Of a DNA stretch of 64,000 bases, positions 9,351 to 19,001 are shown piece by piece. Source of the DNA: Desulforegula conservatrix Mb1Pa. Its GTDB lineage: Bacteria > Desulfobacterota > Desulfobacteria > Desulfobacterales > Desulforegulaceae. Positions within the stretch are counted from its first letter, which is position 1, and each line of letters opens with the position of its first letter. Under the pieces are notes generated by a model. That model made no database searches. It was not told the DNA's origin and was given only the letters and a program-made list of their open reading frames with translations. The position numbers were made by a program, and so were the translations under genes. The stretch is taken from contig NZ_AUEY01000008.1 of assembly GCF_000426225.1 (NCBI RefSeq), positions 1-64,000 on the forward strand, given 5' to 3'.

Positions 9351-10664
9351 GTGTCTATCTGGATTTTTCTCTATAATTTTATTTTAGTATGCCTTTTGAC
9401 TGTTTCATTCCCTCTGTTGGGGCTTCTTGTTTTATACATGAAAAAATGGCGGACAATATTTCTTGAGCGGATATGGCTGAAGATTCCTGAAGGAATCAAC
9501 GAAAATGAAGGCTGCATATGGATTCATGGCCTTTCCGTGGGAGAGACCCTTTCTGCAAAGCCTCTGGTGGACAGCCTTTCAAAAGAATTATCAATCCCTC
9601 TTGTATTTTCAGTGTCAACTCTCACAGGCTACCAGACCGCAAAAAAAATGTTTCAGGACGTAAACATTCTTGTCTTTTATTTCCCCTTTGACATTTCCTT
9701 ATCAGTAAAAAAAGCCTTGAACGCCATTAGGCCGACCGCTGTAATAATCATTGAAAATGACATATGGCCGAATTTTGTATGGACCGTAAAAAAAAAGGGA
9801 ATACCCCTTATATGGGCCAATGCAAGGGTTTCGGACAGAAGCTTTAGCGGTTATTACACATTCAGGCATATAATCGGACCTTTCTTTGACTGCTTTGACC
9901 TTGTACTGGCCCAAACGAATGAAGACAAAGAAAGACTCTCTGGGATAGGAATATGTTCTGAAAAGATTAAACGAACCGGGAATTTGAAATTTGACAGGGA
10001 TTACAGGGCGGATATTTCTGAAAATCTTTCAAAAACCGAACTTTTTGGAATAGATGAATCAAAAATGATTTTTGTTGCAGGAAGCACCCATTCCGGGGAA
10101 GAGGAGATACTTCTTGATGTCTACGAAAGAGTATCTTCAAAAATGGCTGGCACAAAAACCGGAATATTATTCATAATTGCCCCCCGTGACCCATCAAGGT
10201 CCTCTGACATTTCAGAACTGTTTGAAAAAAATGGATACAGCACGGGTTTTCTTGGTGACAACATCAGGGATGGACGCAAAGATATAATAATCGTGGATAC
10301 GCTTGGACGCCTTCTTGAACTATACTCAGTATGTGATGTCGCATTTATCGGGGGAAGCCTCGTTGACCTTGGCGGCCATAATCCTCTGGAGCCGGCTTCT
10401 TTTGAAAAGCCTGTCATGTTCGGGCCATACATGAACGACTTCAGGGAAATTGCCTGCGCCATTGTTTCGGCAGGGGGGGGCTTTGAGGTCGTTTCTGCGG
10501 ATGACTTATCCCAAAGGCTGCTTGATCTTGTCTCTGATAATGAAAAACTTGCTGAAACCGGCAAAAGAGCTTTTGAAGCGTCCTGCGTTGAAAAAGGTGT
10601 GGCCAAAGCCTGTTCAAACGAGATCTTTTCGATTCTGAAGAAGGATTATGAAAAATATAATTGA
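9351..10664 (+). CDS. waaA: 3-deoxy-D-manno-octulosonic acid transferase
   Basis: A 437-residue GT30 enzyme that transfers Kdo from CMP-Kdo to lipid IVA on the cytoplasmic face of the inner membrane. It has an N-terminal membrane anchor (about residues 5-27), the conserved HGLSVGE segment with the catalytic Glu near residue 65, and the C-terminal CMP-Kdo-binding part (GGSLVDLGGHNPLEPA). The start is GTG. Its end overlaps lpxK by 17 bp. Whether it adds one or two Kdo residues cannot be told from sequence. Confidence 0.93.
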   Translation: MSIWIFLYNFILVCLLTVSFPLLGLLVLYMKKWRTIFLERIWLKIPEGINENEGCIWIHGLSVGETLSAKPLVDSLSKELSIPLVFSVSTLTGYQTAKKMFQDVNILVFYFPFDISLSVKKALNAIRPTAVIIIENDIWPNFVWTVKKKGIPLIWANARVSDRSFSGYYTFRHIIGPFFDCFDLVLAQTNEDKERLSGIGICSEKIKRTGNLKFDRDYRADISENLSKTELFGIDESKMIFVAGSTHSGEEEILLDVYERVSSKMAGTKTGILFIIAPRDPSRSSDISELFEKNGYSTGFLGDNIRDGRKDIIIVDTLGRLLELYSVCDVAFIGGSLVDLGGHNPLEPASFEKPVMFGPYMNDFREIACAIVSAGGGFEVVSADDLSQRLLDLVSDNEKLAETGKRAFEASCVEKGVAKACSNEIFSILKKDYEKYN

Positions 10665-11739
10665 AAATATTTTGAAGGCGGAAAAGCCTCGCTATAAAAG
10701 CCTCGCGTTTTTTCTTTACTCACTTTCCCTTGTTTATGGAATCGTACTTTTTTTTAGACGTACGGCTTACGTAAAAGGCGTGGTAAAATCTAAAAAACTT
10801 CCATGCGTGATTGTTTCTGTGGGAAATCTTACAGCTGGCGGCTCCGGTAAAACCCCTATGACTATTTATCTTGCCGGACTTTTAACAAGAAATGGCTATA
10901 GGGTTTCAATCATAAGCAGGGGATACAAAGGCGGTTTTGAAAAAAATGGCGGCATTGTTTCAGATGGCAAAACTATTTTTGCGAGCCCATCAGAAGCAGG
11001 TGACGAGCCTTATATGATGGCTAAAAGGACAGGGCTTCCTGTTATTTGCGGAAAAAACCGATACGCCTCAGGCCTTGAAGCCGTGAAGCTCGGAACAGAT
11101 ATTGTTATTATGGATGACGGGTTTCAGCATCTTGCCCTTCAAAGGGATATCAATATTGTCCTCATGGATTGGGAAAAACCTTTGGGTAATGGCTACATCA
11201 TTCCAAGAGGGCTGATGAGGGAAGGATTATCTGCCTTATCAGATGCTGACGCTGTTGTTATGACGCGCAGCCTTTACCCTGCTATTAAGAATGAAAAGCT
11301 GAAAAAAGAGCTGAATGGGAAGTCTGTTTTTTATTCGAGGCACAGACAGTATGTTTCTTTTTGTTCATCTGAATACGAGAAAATTAAAAATGTTTTTGTG
11401 GTTTCAGGCATTGCTGACAATTCAGGATTTATTCGGGGTATTGAGTCAGCTGGTTTGATTGTTTCTGGTTATCTTTCCTTTGATGATCATCACAATTATT
11501 CAGCATCTGATTATAAAAACATTGTGAATGGAGCAATTGCCTCAGGCGCTGACACGATTGTGACCACTGAAAAAGATCATGCCAAACTTGCCGCATTTTC
11601 AGAAGATATCCCAGGAAATGGAAAAGGCTGGCTTGTGCTTGGCGTGGATCATGATTTCGGCAGAAACAGAAAAGAATTCGAGGGCTGGATACTTGGCAAA
11701 GTTAAAAACTGTTTGCTTGAAAAAGGATTGAATGGCTGA
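10648..11739 (+). CDS. lpxK: Tetraacyldisaccharide 4'-kinase LpxK
   Basis: A 363-residue kinase that phosphorylates the 4'-position of the lipid A disaccharide precursor. The P-loop GGSGKT is at residues 64-69, and the DDGFQH motif at 156-161 supplies the catalytic Asp/His region. A hydrophobic stretch at about 20-37 anchors it to the membrane. AAGGA is 4 bases ahead of the ATG, inside waaA; the stop overlaps the next start (TGATG), so waaA, lpxK and the ELM1-like gene are translationally coupled. Confidence 0.94.
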   Translation: MKNIIENILKAEKPRYKSLAFFLYSLSLVYGIVLFFRRTAYVKGVVKSKKLPCVIVSVGNLTAGGSGKTPMTIYLAGLLTRNGYRVSIISRGYKGGFEKNGGIVSDGKTIFASPSEAGDEPYMMAKRTGLPVICGKNRYASGLEAVKLGTDIVIMDDGFQHLALQRDINIVLMDWEKPLGNGYIIPRGLMREGLSALSDADAVVMTRSLYPAIKNEKLKKELNGKSVFYSRHRQYVSFCSSEYEKIKNVFVVSGIADNSGFIRGIESAGLIVSGYLSFDDHHNYSASDYKNIVNGAIASGADTIVTTEKDHAKLAAFSEDIPGNGKGWLVLGVDHDFGRNRKEFEGWILGKVKNCLLEKGLNG

Positions 11740-12659
11740 TGAAAATAGCGGCATTTCTTGATGGCAGGCCTGGACATGAAAAACAGACAGCAGGGATTAT
11801 AAGGGCTCTTTCTCAGAGAACAGAAATAGAAGTATTTGAAATAAAAGTTAAAGATAGATTAGCCGGCAGTTATAAGGCAATCTCTGAGTATAAGAGGCAG
11901 TCTGAAAATCTTGAAAACAACGGCTCAGGATTTGATATTGTAATCGGCACAGGCAGCAAAACCCATATCTGCGTAATTACTGCAAAACTCCTTTCAAAAG
12001 CCAAAGCTGTCATTTGCATGAGTCCTGAGAAATTTTTTCTTCCTTTTTTTGATCTTTGCTTTGTCCCTGTCCACGACGATTTGTCTGAGAATAATAATGT
12101 TTTCAAGACTGCAGGGCCTCCTGGCATCAATATTGACAGAGGACATCATGACAAAACGGCAGGGCTTGTTCTGATAGGTGGAATAGATGAAAAAAGTCAT
12201 TACTGGGATCAGGACGTTATTCTTGAAAATGTCGAAAAAATACTGAAGTCAGGATCTGATATAAAATGGACTGTGTCAACATCACCAAGAACACCTGATT
12301 CAATGGATGTGGGACTTAAGCAGATTACAGATGCAACAGGTTCGGAATTCAGGCCATTTTCCTCTACTCCGAGGGGGTGGCTGGAGTCCATGTATGATGA
12401 ATGCAAGACCGTATGGGTAACAGCCGACAGTATTTCGATGGTTTACGAGGCCCTTTCTGCCGGATGCAGAGTCGGTGTTATTCCTGTTCTCTGGAAGAAA
12501 AAGACAGTAAAGTTCCAAAGAAGTTTCGACTTTTTGATTTCACGCGGACTCGTTGCATTTTATCCGGAAAGCCCGGATATAGAAAAAAATATGGAAACTT
12601 TTGACGAGGCAGGTCGCTGTGCAGAGGAGATCATCAGCAGATGGCTGAAAAAAGACTGA
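11739..12659 (+). CDS. ELM1/GtrOC1 family protein
   Basis: A 306-residue protein of the family named after plant mitochondrial fission factor ELM1. The opening DGRPGHEKQTAGIIRAL is typical, and the fold is predicted to resemble GT-B glycosyltransferases (TADSISMVYEALSAG near residue 228 is the typical C-terminal nucleotide-sugar segment). In Gram-negative bacteria the family commonly lies next to lipid A and core genes, as here, overlapping lpxK by one base and the next glycosyltransferase by 19 bp. A sugar transferase role on lipid A or core is inferred. Confidence 0.8.
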   Translation: MKIAAFLDGRPGHEKQTAGIIRALSQRTEIEVFEIKVKDRLAGSYKAISEYKRQSENLENNGSGFDIVIGTGSKTHICVITAKLLSKAKAVICMSPEKFFLPFFDLCFVPVHDDLSENNNVFKTAGPPGINIDRGHHDKTAGLVLIGGIDEKSHYWDQDVILENVEKILKSGSDIKWTVSTSPRTPDSMDVGLKQITDATGSEFRPFSSTPRGWLESMYDECKTVWVTADSISMVYEALSAGCRVGVIPVLWKKKTVKFQRSFDFLISRGLVAFYPESPDIEKNMETFDEAGRCAEEIISRWLKKD

Positions 12660-13789
12660 AAATTATACAGATGCTTCCTGAACTGAATTCCGGAGGTGTT
12701 GAGCGCGGTACGCTTGAGATTGGTAAGTATCTCGTAGGTAAGGGACACGATTCCATTGTTATTTCGGCCGGAGGCAGGCTCGTTAATGAGCTGGAAACAG
12801 AAGGCTCAAGACACATAAGGCTTCAGGTTGCCTCAAAATCTCCAATGACCATCAAAAGCAGCTTTTCCTTAAAAAAAATTATTGAGGATGAGCGTCCTGA
12901 TATCCTTCATTTAAGATCAAGGGTTCCTGCATGGGTGGCATATCTGGCCCTTAAAATGATTGAGCCGGAAAAAAGACCTTCTGTCGTGACAACCTTTCAC
13001 GGATTTCATTCTGTTAATCCTTACAGCGCTATCATGGCTTCGGGTGAGATTGTCATAGCTGTATCCAGGATAATCAGTGAGCATATTTCAGAATGCTACG
13101 GAACAAAAAGGAATATCCGCATAGTTCCAAGGGGCGTGGATGTTTCCTGCTTTTCCGCTGATGCAGTATCAGAAGAACGAAAAAATGCTGTAAGAAAACA
13201 GTGGCAGATTGATGATTCTCATAGTCCATTGATAATGCTGCCGGCAAGATTCACAAGGCTCAAGGGGCAGGAACTTTTCATTAAAGCTCTTTCAGAACTT
13301 AAAGATAAGCCATGGACGGCCGTTTTTGTCGGTGATCATCACGAAAATCCTCATTATGTGAGTGAACTGGTGTCTCTTGCCTCCTCTTATGGAATTAAAG
13401 ACAGGATGATATTCGGGGGATTTGTCTCTGACATGCCTGCTGCTCTGTCTATATGTGATGTTGCGGTTTCATCTTCTGTAAGGCCGGAAGCTTTCGGCAG
13501 AACTGCTGTAGAGGCCATGGCAATGGAGCGTCCAGTGGTGGTTCCAAGAATAGGCGGTTTTGAGGAAACCGTTCTTGATGGAATAACTGGCCTGCTTTAC
13601 AGACCAGGTGATTCTTCTTGTCTTTCAGAATGTCTTGGGCTTCTGCTTTCTTCTGCTGAAAAACGGAGTCAAATGGGAATTGCGGGGAGAAACAGGGTTA
13701 AAAGATATTTTACCCTTGACAGAATGTGCAGGAAAACAGAAGAAGCTTATTTTACGGCCATATCAAAAAAAATGAAGAAAAACGGGTGA
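12641..13789 (+). CDS. GT4-family glycosyltransferase
   Basis: A 382-residue GT-B glycosyltransferase. The N-terminal acceptor domain starts LPELNSGGVERGTLE, a typical GT4 opening with the Gly-rich loop. The C-terminal donor domain has LPARFTRLKGQE and the EAFGRTAVE (E-x7-E) motif. It likely adds a sugar to the LPS core at the cytoplasmic face. It overlaps the ELM1-like gene and is the last of the tightly coupled set that starts at lptF; the next gene is 243 bp away across a repeat. Confidence 0.88.
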   Translation: MAEKRLKIIQMLPELNSGGVERGTLEIGKYLVGKGHDSIVISAGGRLVNELETEGSRHIRLQVASKSPMTIKSSFSLKKIIEDERPDILHLRSRVPAWVAYLALKMIEPEKRPSVVTTFHGFHSVNPYSAIMASGEIVIAVSRIISEHISECYGTKRNIRIVPRGVDVSCFSADAVSEERKNAVRKQWQIDDSHSPLIMLPARFTRLKGQELFIKALSELKDKPWTAVFVGDHHENPHYVSELVSLASSYGIKDRMIFGGFVSDMPAALSICDVAVSSSVRPEAFGRTAVEAMAMERPVVVPRIGGFEETVLDGITGLLYRPGDSSCLSECLGLLLSSAEKRSQMGIAGRNRVKRYFTLDRMCRKTEEAYFTAISKKMKKNG

Positions 13790-13902
13790 TTTTCATATTT
13801 TTATGTCCCCTCGTCCATTTTTTAAGTTGTGATTGGGAGCGCATGATCTATTCACCCATAAAAAGCTCGAATTATTAATGAACTATTCAGCCGCCGTAAA
13901 CC

Positions 13903-13999
13903 AAAAGTTTTTGCGGAGCTTTTTTCAAAAAGCGACTCTCCGAAGGCGTTCGGATCAATGTATGATTACGAGCAAAGGACGCTCTAATCCGACCTACGA
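13903..13999. repeat. Second-family dispersed repeat, copy B2
   Basis: Shorter copy of the element at 37-215: AAGTTTTTGCGGAGCTTTTT then CAAAAAGCGAC, then TGATTACGAGCAAAGGACG, CTCTAATCCGACCTACG. The right inverted arms are less perfect than in B1. It lies between the GT4 gene and the sulfatase gene; a short open frame at 13833-14033 is made of this repeat and is not considered a gene. Confidence 0.65.
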
Positions 14000-14032
14000 C
14001 CTGGAAATTAGACATAGTCACGAAATTTTATA

Positions 14033-15670
14033 ATGAAAAACGTTTTTTCAAAAATACTTATTCATACAATCACCGCGCTTGTGGTCGCATTCTGTCTTAT
14101 GCTTCCAGGCCTGTTATTCAAATATTTTGCGGCAACCAACACGATATGGTTCAATGTAAAGTATTTCTGGATTTTTTTTGCATTTGGCCTTGTTCTTTCA
14201 GGATGCAGGAGCTTTGGCTTCATCGCATCAGTGCTCGCAGTGCTTGGTGTGCTTGAGATAACCCAGTATGGCTCCCTCGCATATTTCGGGGATTTTATAA
14301 ATCCGTTCTGGGTTCAGCAGATGTTCATTGAAGCCATTGACGTGGGGCAAGAGGTATTTGCCAGTGCCGGTCGTTTTTATTTTGTCCCTATTATTGTGCT
14401 GATTCCATATTTATGCGCCGGTTTTGTCCTTTATTTCACCAGATCTTTAAGATTCAGAATACCTTTCATGGCTCTGGTTGTTGTTCTCATTCTGGTGTTT
14501 CCAGGTATCAGGATGAAACTGCATAGCGATTCAAAGGATATTTTCAGTTTTTTTCCTATTCTTTCAGATCCTTCGCTTGTAAACAGTCTTAACACCTATT
14601 ACGCTTGGGTCAATTTTGTGCTCATACCACCGGCCGAAGCCTCAAAAGGACCAGCTTTTCAAGCATATAGAATAGAAAAGAAAAAAACTCCTGCCGAGAA
14701 AATCAATATAGTTGTTGTAATGGGGGAAAGCGCCAGTTCAAATCACATGTCCCTGTATGGATATGAAAGAAAGACGACCCCTAATCTTGACGCCATCGCC
14801 TCGGCTGATGACAATTTCATTTTCAAGAGCGGCATATCAGCTGCCAATGCAACAAGATCATCTCTCCCCCTTTTTTATAATGTTCAGTATCATCCGCTTG
14901 ACATGAACATGGTCAAGAATCAACCGGCCAATCTTTTTAAGCTCGCTAAATCCCAGGGGTTCAAGACTTTCTATATTTCTGCCCAGAACATAAACTGCCT
15001 CAATGGCGTGAATGCTTCATATATTGATTATGTAGCTGCATTTGATAACAATGAAGATCTTTTTAAACAGAAAAAAGATGATGGGATTCTCGAACTTGCC
15101 AAGGGGCTTGAGCTTTCTGACAGAAATTTTATTATACTTCATCAGAGAAATGCCCATGCCCCATATTCGTCGAATTACAGCCACAGGCCTGAATTCAATG
15201 TGTTCCTGATAGAGAATCAGCCAAGGGAAGTTTATCAGGTCAACTCCTATGATAACTCCATGCTTTACAGCGACTGGCTGTATTCCGAAATCATAAAATA
15301 TTTCAAATCTCTTTCGGATAAGTGGACATCATATGTTTTTATCACCTCTGACCATGGGGAGATGTTTGGTGAAAACGGCCTTTGGGGCCATAATCACCTG
15401 GACATGGAAAACTACAAGGTACCATTCATCTATTACGGTACAGGTAAAGATGAAGAATTCAAAGGGAAGATGAAGTCCCTCGGCGTTGTGACTCATTATG
15501 ATCTTGGCAATTACCTTGCCGAGTTGTTTGGTCTTGAGATCATAAATCCGGGACAGGAAAAAGGTCTATATTATTTGAACGGCGTTGCCGCATATGGCAG
15601 AAGCGGTTATATGAGTTTTAAAATAAATGCAGCCGGTGCGATAGACGACGTGAAGGTTCATAAACAATAA
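14033..15670 (+). CDS. Phosphoethanolamine transferase-like sulfatase-domain protein
   Basis: A 545-residue protein with four to five N-terminal membrane helices (to about residue 160) and a periplasmic alkaline-phosphatase-fold domain. MGESASSNHMSLYGYERKTT supplies the first metal-binding Glu, ANATRSSLP holds the probable nucleophile Thr, and SDHGEMFGE with GHNH supply the remaining metal ligands. This matches the EptA/CptA/OpgE group, which moves phosphoethanolamine from phosphatidylethanolamine to lipid A, core heptose or glucans. The LPS context favours lipid A or core as acceptor. Such changes commonly alter cationic peptide sensitivity. Confidence 0.85.
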   Translation: MKNVFSKILIHTITALVVAFCLMLPGLLFKYFAATNTIWFNVKYFWIFFAFGLVLSGCRSFGFIASVLAVLGVLEITQYGSLAYFGDFINPFWVQQMFIEAIDVGQEVFASAGRFYFVPIIVLIPYLCAGFVLYFTRSLRFRIPFMALVVVLILVFPGIRMKLHSDSKDIFSFFPILSDPSLVNSLNTYYAWVNFVLIPPAEASKGPAFQAYRIEKKKTPAEKINIVVVMGESASSNHMSLYGYERKTTPNLDAIASADDNFIFKSGISAANATRSSLPLFYNVQYHPLDMNMVKNQPANLFKLAKSQGFKTFYISAQNINCLNGVNASYIDYVAAFDNNEDLFKQKKDDGILELAKGLELSDRNFIILHQRNAHAPYSSNYSHRPEFNVFLIENQPREVYQVNSYDNSMLYSDWLYSEIIKYFKSLSDKWTSYVFITSDHGEMFGENGLWGHNHLDMENYKVPFIYYGTGKDEEFKGKMKSLGVVTHYDLGNYLAELFGLEIINPGQEKGLYYLNGVAAYGRSGYMSFKINAAGAIDDVKVHKQ

Positions 15671-15690
15671 ATATTTTCAGGGGAAACAAG

Positions 15691-16494
15691 TTGGCCATCT
15701 TCAAGGATAAAAAAACACTAAAATACACAATAAGAATCTCTCTTTTTTTAATAGCTGTAATATGCGAAAAGGTTTTTGTGGGCAGTTATTTTCTTGCATG
15801 CCTCGCCATTCTGGGATTCAATATTGCCATATTCATTAATATTAAAAACCAGCCCGTGTATTTTGAAAATCATTTCAAGCAGATTGAGTCACTTCTTTCC
15901 CTGTTTTTTACAATAAAACCTGACTATCCAATGCCAACCACAAGAGGGTTTGCTGCTTCTCCTGATCTTTTAAAAAAGATATCGGAAGTCGTTCTTAACA
16001 GAAAACCCGGGCTTGTTGTTGAGGCATCCAGCGGTGTTTCAACTTTAATGATAGCATATTGCCTCAGACGCATCGGAAGCGGGAAAGTGATAGCACTTGA
16101 GCATGACGGCAAGTACGCCGAAATCTCTCGGGAGCTTCTAAAAACCCATGGCCTGGATGATATTGCGACCGTGATCCACGCGCCGCTTTCAAACGTTAAA
16201 ATAGATGGCAAGGACTGGCTGTGGTATGACACAGCCTTGATCGATACAGGGGATATCCCCATAGATCTTCTGATTGTGGACGGGCCGCCCAACAATGTTC
16301 AGGAATATGCCAGGTTTCCCGCTCTTCCTGTCCTGTATGACAGGCTTTCGAATGACTGTCTCATAATATTGGACGATGTGAAACGAAAGGATGAGCAGCA
16401 GGCTGTGGAAATGTGGAAAAACAAGTTCAGATTCACCAGCCTTGAATACCTGAATTTTGAAAAGGGCGCGGCAATTATCCATATAGAGAAATGA
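15691..16494 (+). CDS. Membrane-anchored class I methyltransferase-like protein
   Basis: A 267-residue protein with a TTG start after AGGGGAAAC. Residues about 10-52 hold two hydrophobic helices. The remainder looks like a Rossmann-type SAM-dependent methyltransferase (Methyltransf_24-like): VVEASSGVSTLMIAYCL is motif I, IALEHDGKYAE motif II, and DLLIVDGPP motif IV. Within the LPS cluster it probably methylates a sugar or modifies the glycan near the membrane. The substrate cannot be told. Confidence 0.72.
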   Translation: MAIFKDKKTLKYTIRISLFLIAVICEKVFVGSYFLACLAILGFNIAIFINIKNQPVYFENHFKQIESLLSLFFTIKPDYPMPTTRGFAASPDLLKKISEVVLNRKPGLVVEASSGVSTLMIAYCLRRIGSGKVIALEHDGKYAEISRELLKTHGLDDIATVIHAPLSNVKIDGKDWLWYDTALIDTGDIPIDLLIVDGPPNNVQEYARFPALPVLYDRLSNDCLIILDDVKRKDEQQAVEMWKNKFRFTSLEYLNFEKGAAIIHIEK

Positions 16495-16542
16495 TTGTGC
16501 TTGATTGATTTTTGACCTTTCATTCGTTTTGCAGACTAATCT

Positions 16543-17673
16543 ATGCTTTTTTCAGAAATAATTAAAAAAAAACAGCCTGGTAAGCCGGATAAGAAGAATG
16601 TTCTCTGGTGGGGCAGACATGATTCGGGATACTCCAGAAACCGGATGGTGTGGTCTCTTTTTGAATCACTTGGCTGGACCAATTATGAATTCAAGCCCAT
16701 ATCAAGCGACTTCGGATATCTGGAGTCTTTTTTAAGAAATATACCTAAGCCTGATCTTGTCTGGGTTGCTAACTTCAGGCAAAGAGATGTGATCCACGCC
16801 AGCATGAAAGCAAGACAGTGGAATGTTCCTTTGATTTTTGATCCTCTTATTTCAGCCTATGAAAAGGATGTATTCGAGAAAAAAAAATGGCCTGAGTGGC
16901 ATAGAAAGTCGCTTGAATCAAGAAATAAAGAGAAACAGTTGTTTTCCCGCGCAAATATTGTGGTGGGTGATACCGAGGCCCATGCGGATTTTTTCCGCCA
17001 GTATCTCGGTGTTGATCCAAGGAAACTTAAGATTCTTTATGTGGGTGCAGAAGAGGCTGTTTTCAATCCTTGCCTGTATGGAAATGATTTATGCGAAAGG
17101 CCTTCCTTTGATGCCATGGAAATCTTGTTTTACGGCAGTTTTTTGGAACTTCACGGAGTGGATGTCATTGTGGAGGCTGCAAAGATGACATCAGATCTTA
17201 ACATAAGATGGGTACTTCTTGGAAATGGGCCATGCAGGGATGGTCTCGAAAGGACAGCAGCAAACGCGCCCTCTGTTTTTTTTGAAAAACCGGTTTCATA
17301 TAAAGATCTGCCATCAAGAATTGCACGGGCCGATATCCTTCTTGGCGTATTCGGAGGCACAAAAAAATCAGGCATGGTTATTCCCAACAAGTTTTTTCAG
17401 TCCATGTCCATGGCCAAGCCGATCATTACCCAAAAAGCTGTCTCATATCCTAATGGGCTTTTACAATCTGATGTCATAGGCTGGGTGGAGCCTGGCTCTG
17501 CTGCTTCACTTGCTGCTAAAATCAGGGAATGGATGAGAGCGCCGTCTATGCTTAAGGAAAGAGGCAGAAACACAAAAAGCCTTTATGAAATATTTTTCTC
17601 ACGGGCAATACTTCAAAAACAGCTGTCTGATATTGTATCTTCAGCCATTTTGAGCAAGAGAAAGGGCTTTTGA
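16543..17673 (+). CDS. Glycosyltransferase (GT-B, GT4-like)
   Basis: A 376-residue GT-B protein. The N-terminal half (LWWGRHDSGYSRNRMVWSLF) is typical of acceptor domains in polysaccharide clusters, and the C-terminal half has ILFYGSFLELHGVDVIVEAA and a phosphate-binding segment VIPNKFFQSMSMAKPII. No clear ribosome site is present before the ATG. The stop overlaps the start of the O-antigen ligase gene by one base (TGATG), so both are coupled. Likely an LPS core or O-unit transferase. Confidence 0.82.
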   Translation: MLFSEIIKKKQPGKPDKKNVLWWGRHDSGYSRNRMVWSLFESLGWTNYEFKPISSDFGYLESFLRNIPKPDLVWVANFRQRDVIHASMKARQWNVPLIFDPLISAYEKDVFEKKKWPEWHRKSLESRNKEKQLFSRANIVVGDTEAHADFFRQYLGVDPRKLKILYVGAEEAVFNPCLYGNDLCERPSFDAMEILFYGSFLELHGVDVIVEAAKMTSDLNIRWVLLGNGPCRDGLERTAANAPSVFFEKPVSYKDLPSRIARADILLGVFGGTKKSGMVIPNKFFQSMSMAKPIITQKAVSYPNGLLQSDVIGWVEPGSAASLAAKIREWMRAPSMLKERGRNTKSLYEIFFSRAILQKQLSDIVSSAILSKRKGF

Positions 17674-19001
17674 TGATTAAGGCTCTTGGAAAAGAATACA
17701 CTAAAGACCAGGTCAATGATCTGGTAAAGAAATATTTCGTATGGATTCTGGTTGCAATTTATCCGACAAGCGTCCTTTTTATAAAGCATTCTTTTACTTT
17801 GGCAATGCTTGTAATGATGATCTGCGGAAGTGTCATTCTTTTCAGGGACAGGAAGGAAGGAAAACTGTCTGACCACGCATGCGAGATTCTTTTTTTAAAG
17901 GTGGGCTTAACAGCGCTGGCAGTTTCAACATTGTCGCTTGTTGCTGGTGGAAGGCTCCTCGAAATTTCGACATCCGAGCTTGAATACTTTGACAAGCAGC
18001 TTCGTTTTCTTTTTTTCGTTCCTTTTCTGATTTTAATGAAGAGAACAGGGGTTCCTGAAAAGATCATCTGGTGGGGCGCTGTTGCTGCAGCACTTAGTTC
18101 CGGAATATACGCAATAGCCTTAAAGATGATCAGTCCTGAGGTATTCAGGGTCAGCGGCGGAGGTAATCCCATCAGTTTCGGTTGCTTTTCGATCATCTCG
18201 GCCTTTGTTTCGTTAAACGGCCTTATTTATTTTAAAAAAAAACGAAACAGTCTGGTTCTTTTGCCTGTAGCAGCTTTTTTTCTGGGTCTGACAGGATCTG
18301 TTCTTTCAGGATCAAGAGGCGCGTGGCTTGCGATTCCGGTGCTTTCCGTGATCACTCTGATTAATTGCAAGAAATTTATAAAGCCCGTCCATACTCTTAT
18401 TGCTCTTATCTCAGGGCTTGTTGCCGTATTCATCATTAGCAGATCTGTGGATGGTTCGATTATTCAAAACAGGCTATCAGAAACCGGTAGTGCAGTTAAA
18501 AAATATTTTTATGGATTGGATGACCTTAATACAAGTGCAGACGGCGGGTTCATAAGTATTGGCGGAAGGCTGGAAATGTACAGGGTCGCCCTGGATATGA
18601 TTGAACACCATCCACTTCTGGGCGTAGGCCCTGGACGATACCACGGTAAAATTCTGGAATACATCGAAACCGGCAAGGCAGACAAGGCAATAGGCATTTA
18701 TCAGTATCCTCACAATGACTACCTGACGGTCGCAACATGCAGCGGGATTCCGGGCCTTGTTATTTTTGTGATGACAGCTTATTTATTGCCCTTGTATATT
18801 CTTTACATTTATTCAGGTAAAGATCCTTCCAAACCTCTTTTCTGGGTTGGAGTAATTTTCATAGCAGGTTACATGGTTTTCTCGGTATCAAACTCAACCT
18901 TGTTCAAGAATATCAGGCTTCATTATTATTATCTTCTTCTCGCGGCTATTTCTGTGGCTCTGCGTTCAGGGAGATCCGAAAGAGGCGGGGAAGGAAATTG
19001 A
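17673..19001 (+). CDS. O-antigen ligase family protein (WaaL/Wzy_C)
   Basis: A 442-residue polytopic membrane protein with about ten to twelve hydrophobic segments. The large periplasmic loop carries the Wzy_C features: GSRGAWLAIPVL, HHPLLGVGPGRYH and YPHNDYLTVATCSGIPG, including the His and Arg residues used for catalysis in WaaL. The family joins O-antigen from the lipid carrier to the lipid A core, or polymerises O-units; WaaL and Wzy are hard to separate by sequence. ATG 17673 overlaps the preceding stop codon. Confidence 0.85.
   Translation: MIKALGKEYTKDQVNDLVKKYFVWILVAIYPTSVLFIKHSFTLAMLVMMICGSVILFRDRKEGKLSDHACEILFLKVGLTALAVSTLSLVAGGRLLEISTSELEYFDKQLRFLFFVPFLILMKRTGVPEKIIWWGAVAAALSSGIYAIALKMISPEVFRVSGGGNPISFGCFSIISAFVSLNGLIYFKKKRNSLVLLPVAAFFLGLTGSVLSGSRGAWLAIPVLSVITLINCKKFIKPVHTLIALISGLVAVFIISRSVDGSIIQNRLSETGSAVKKYFYGLDDLNTSADGGFISIGGRLEMYRVALDMIEHHPLLGVGPGRYHGKILEYIETGKADKAIGIYQYPHNDYLTVATCSGIPGLVIFVMTAYLLPLYILYIYSGKDPSKPLFWVGVIFIAGYMVFSVSNSTLFKNIRLHYYYLLLAAISVALRSGRSERGGEGN

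Noticed and set aside
13833-14033. Open frame between the GT4 and sulfatase genes
   Set aside because: Its sequence is the repeat B2 and it has no ribosome site or family match.
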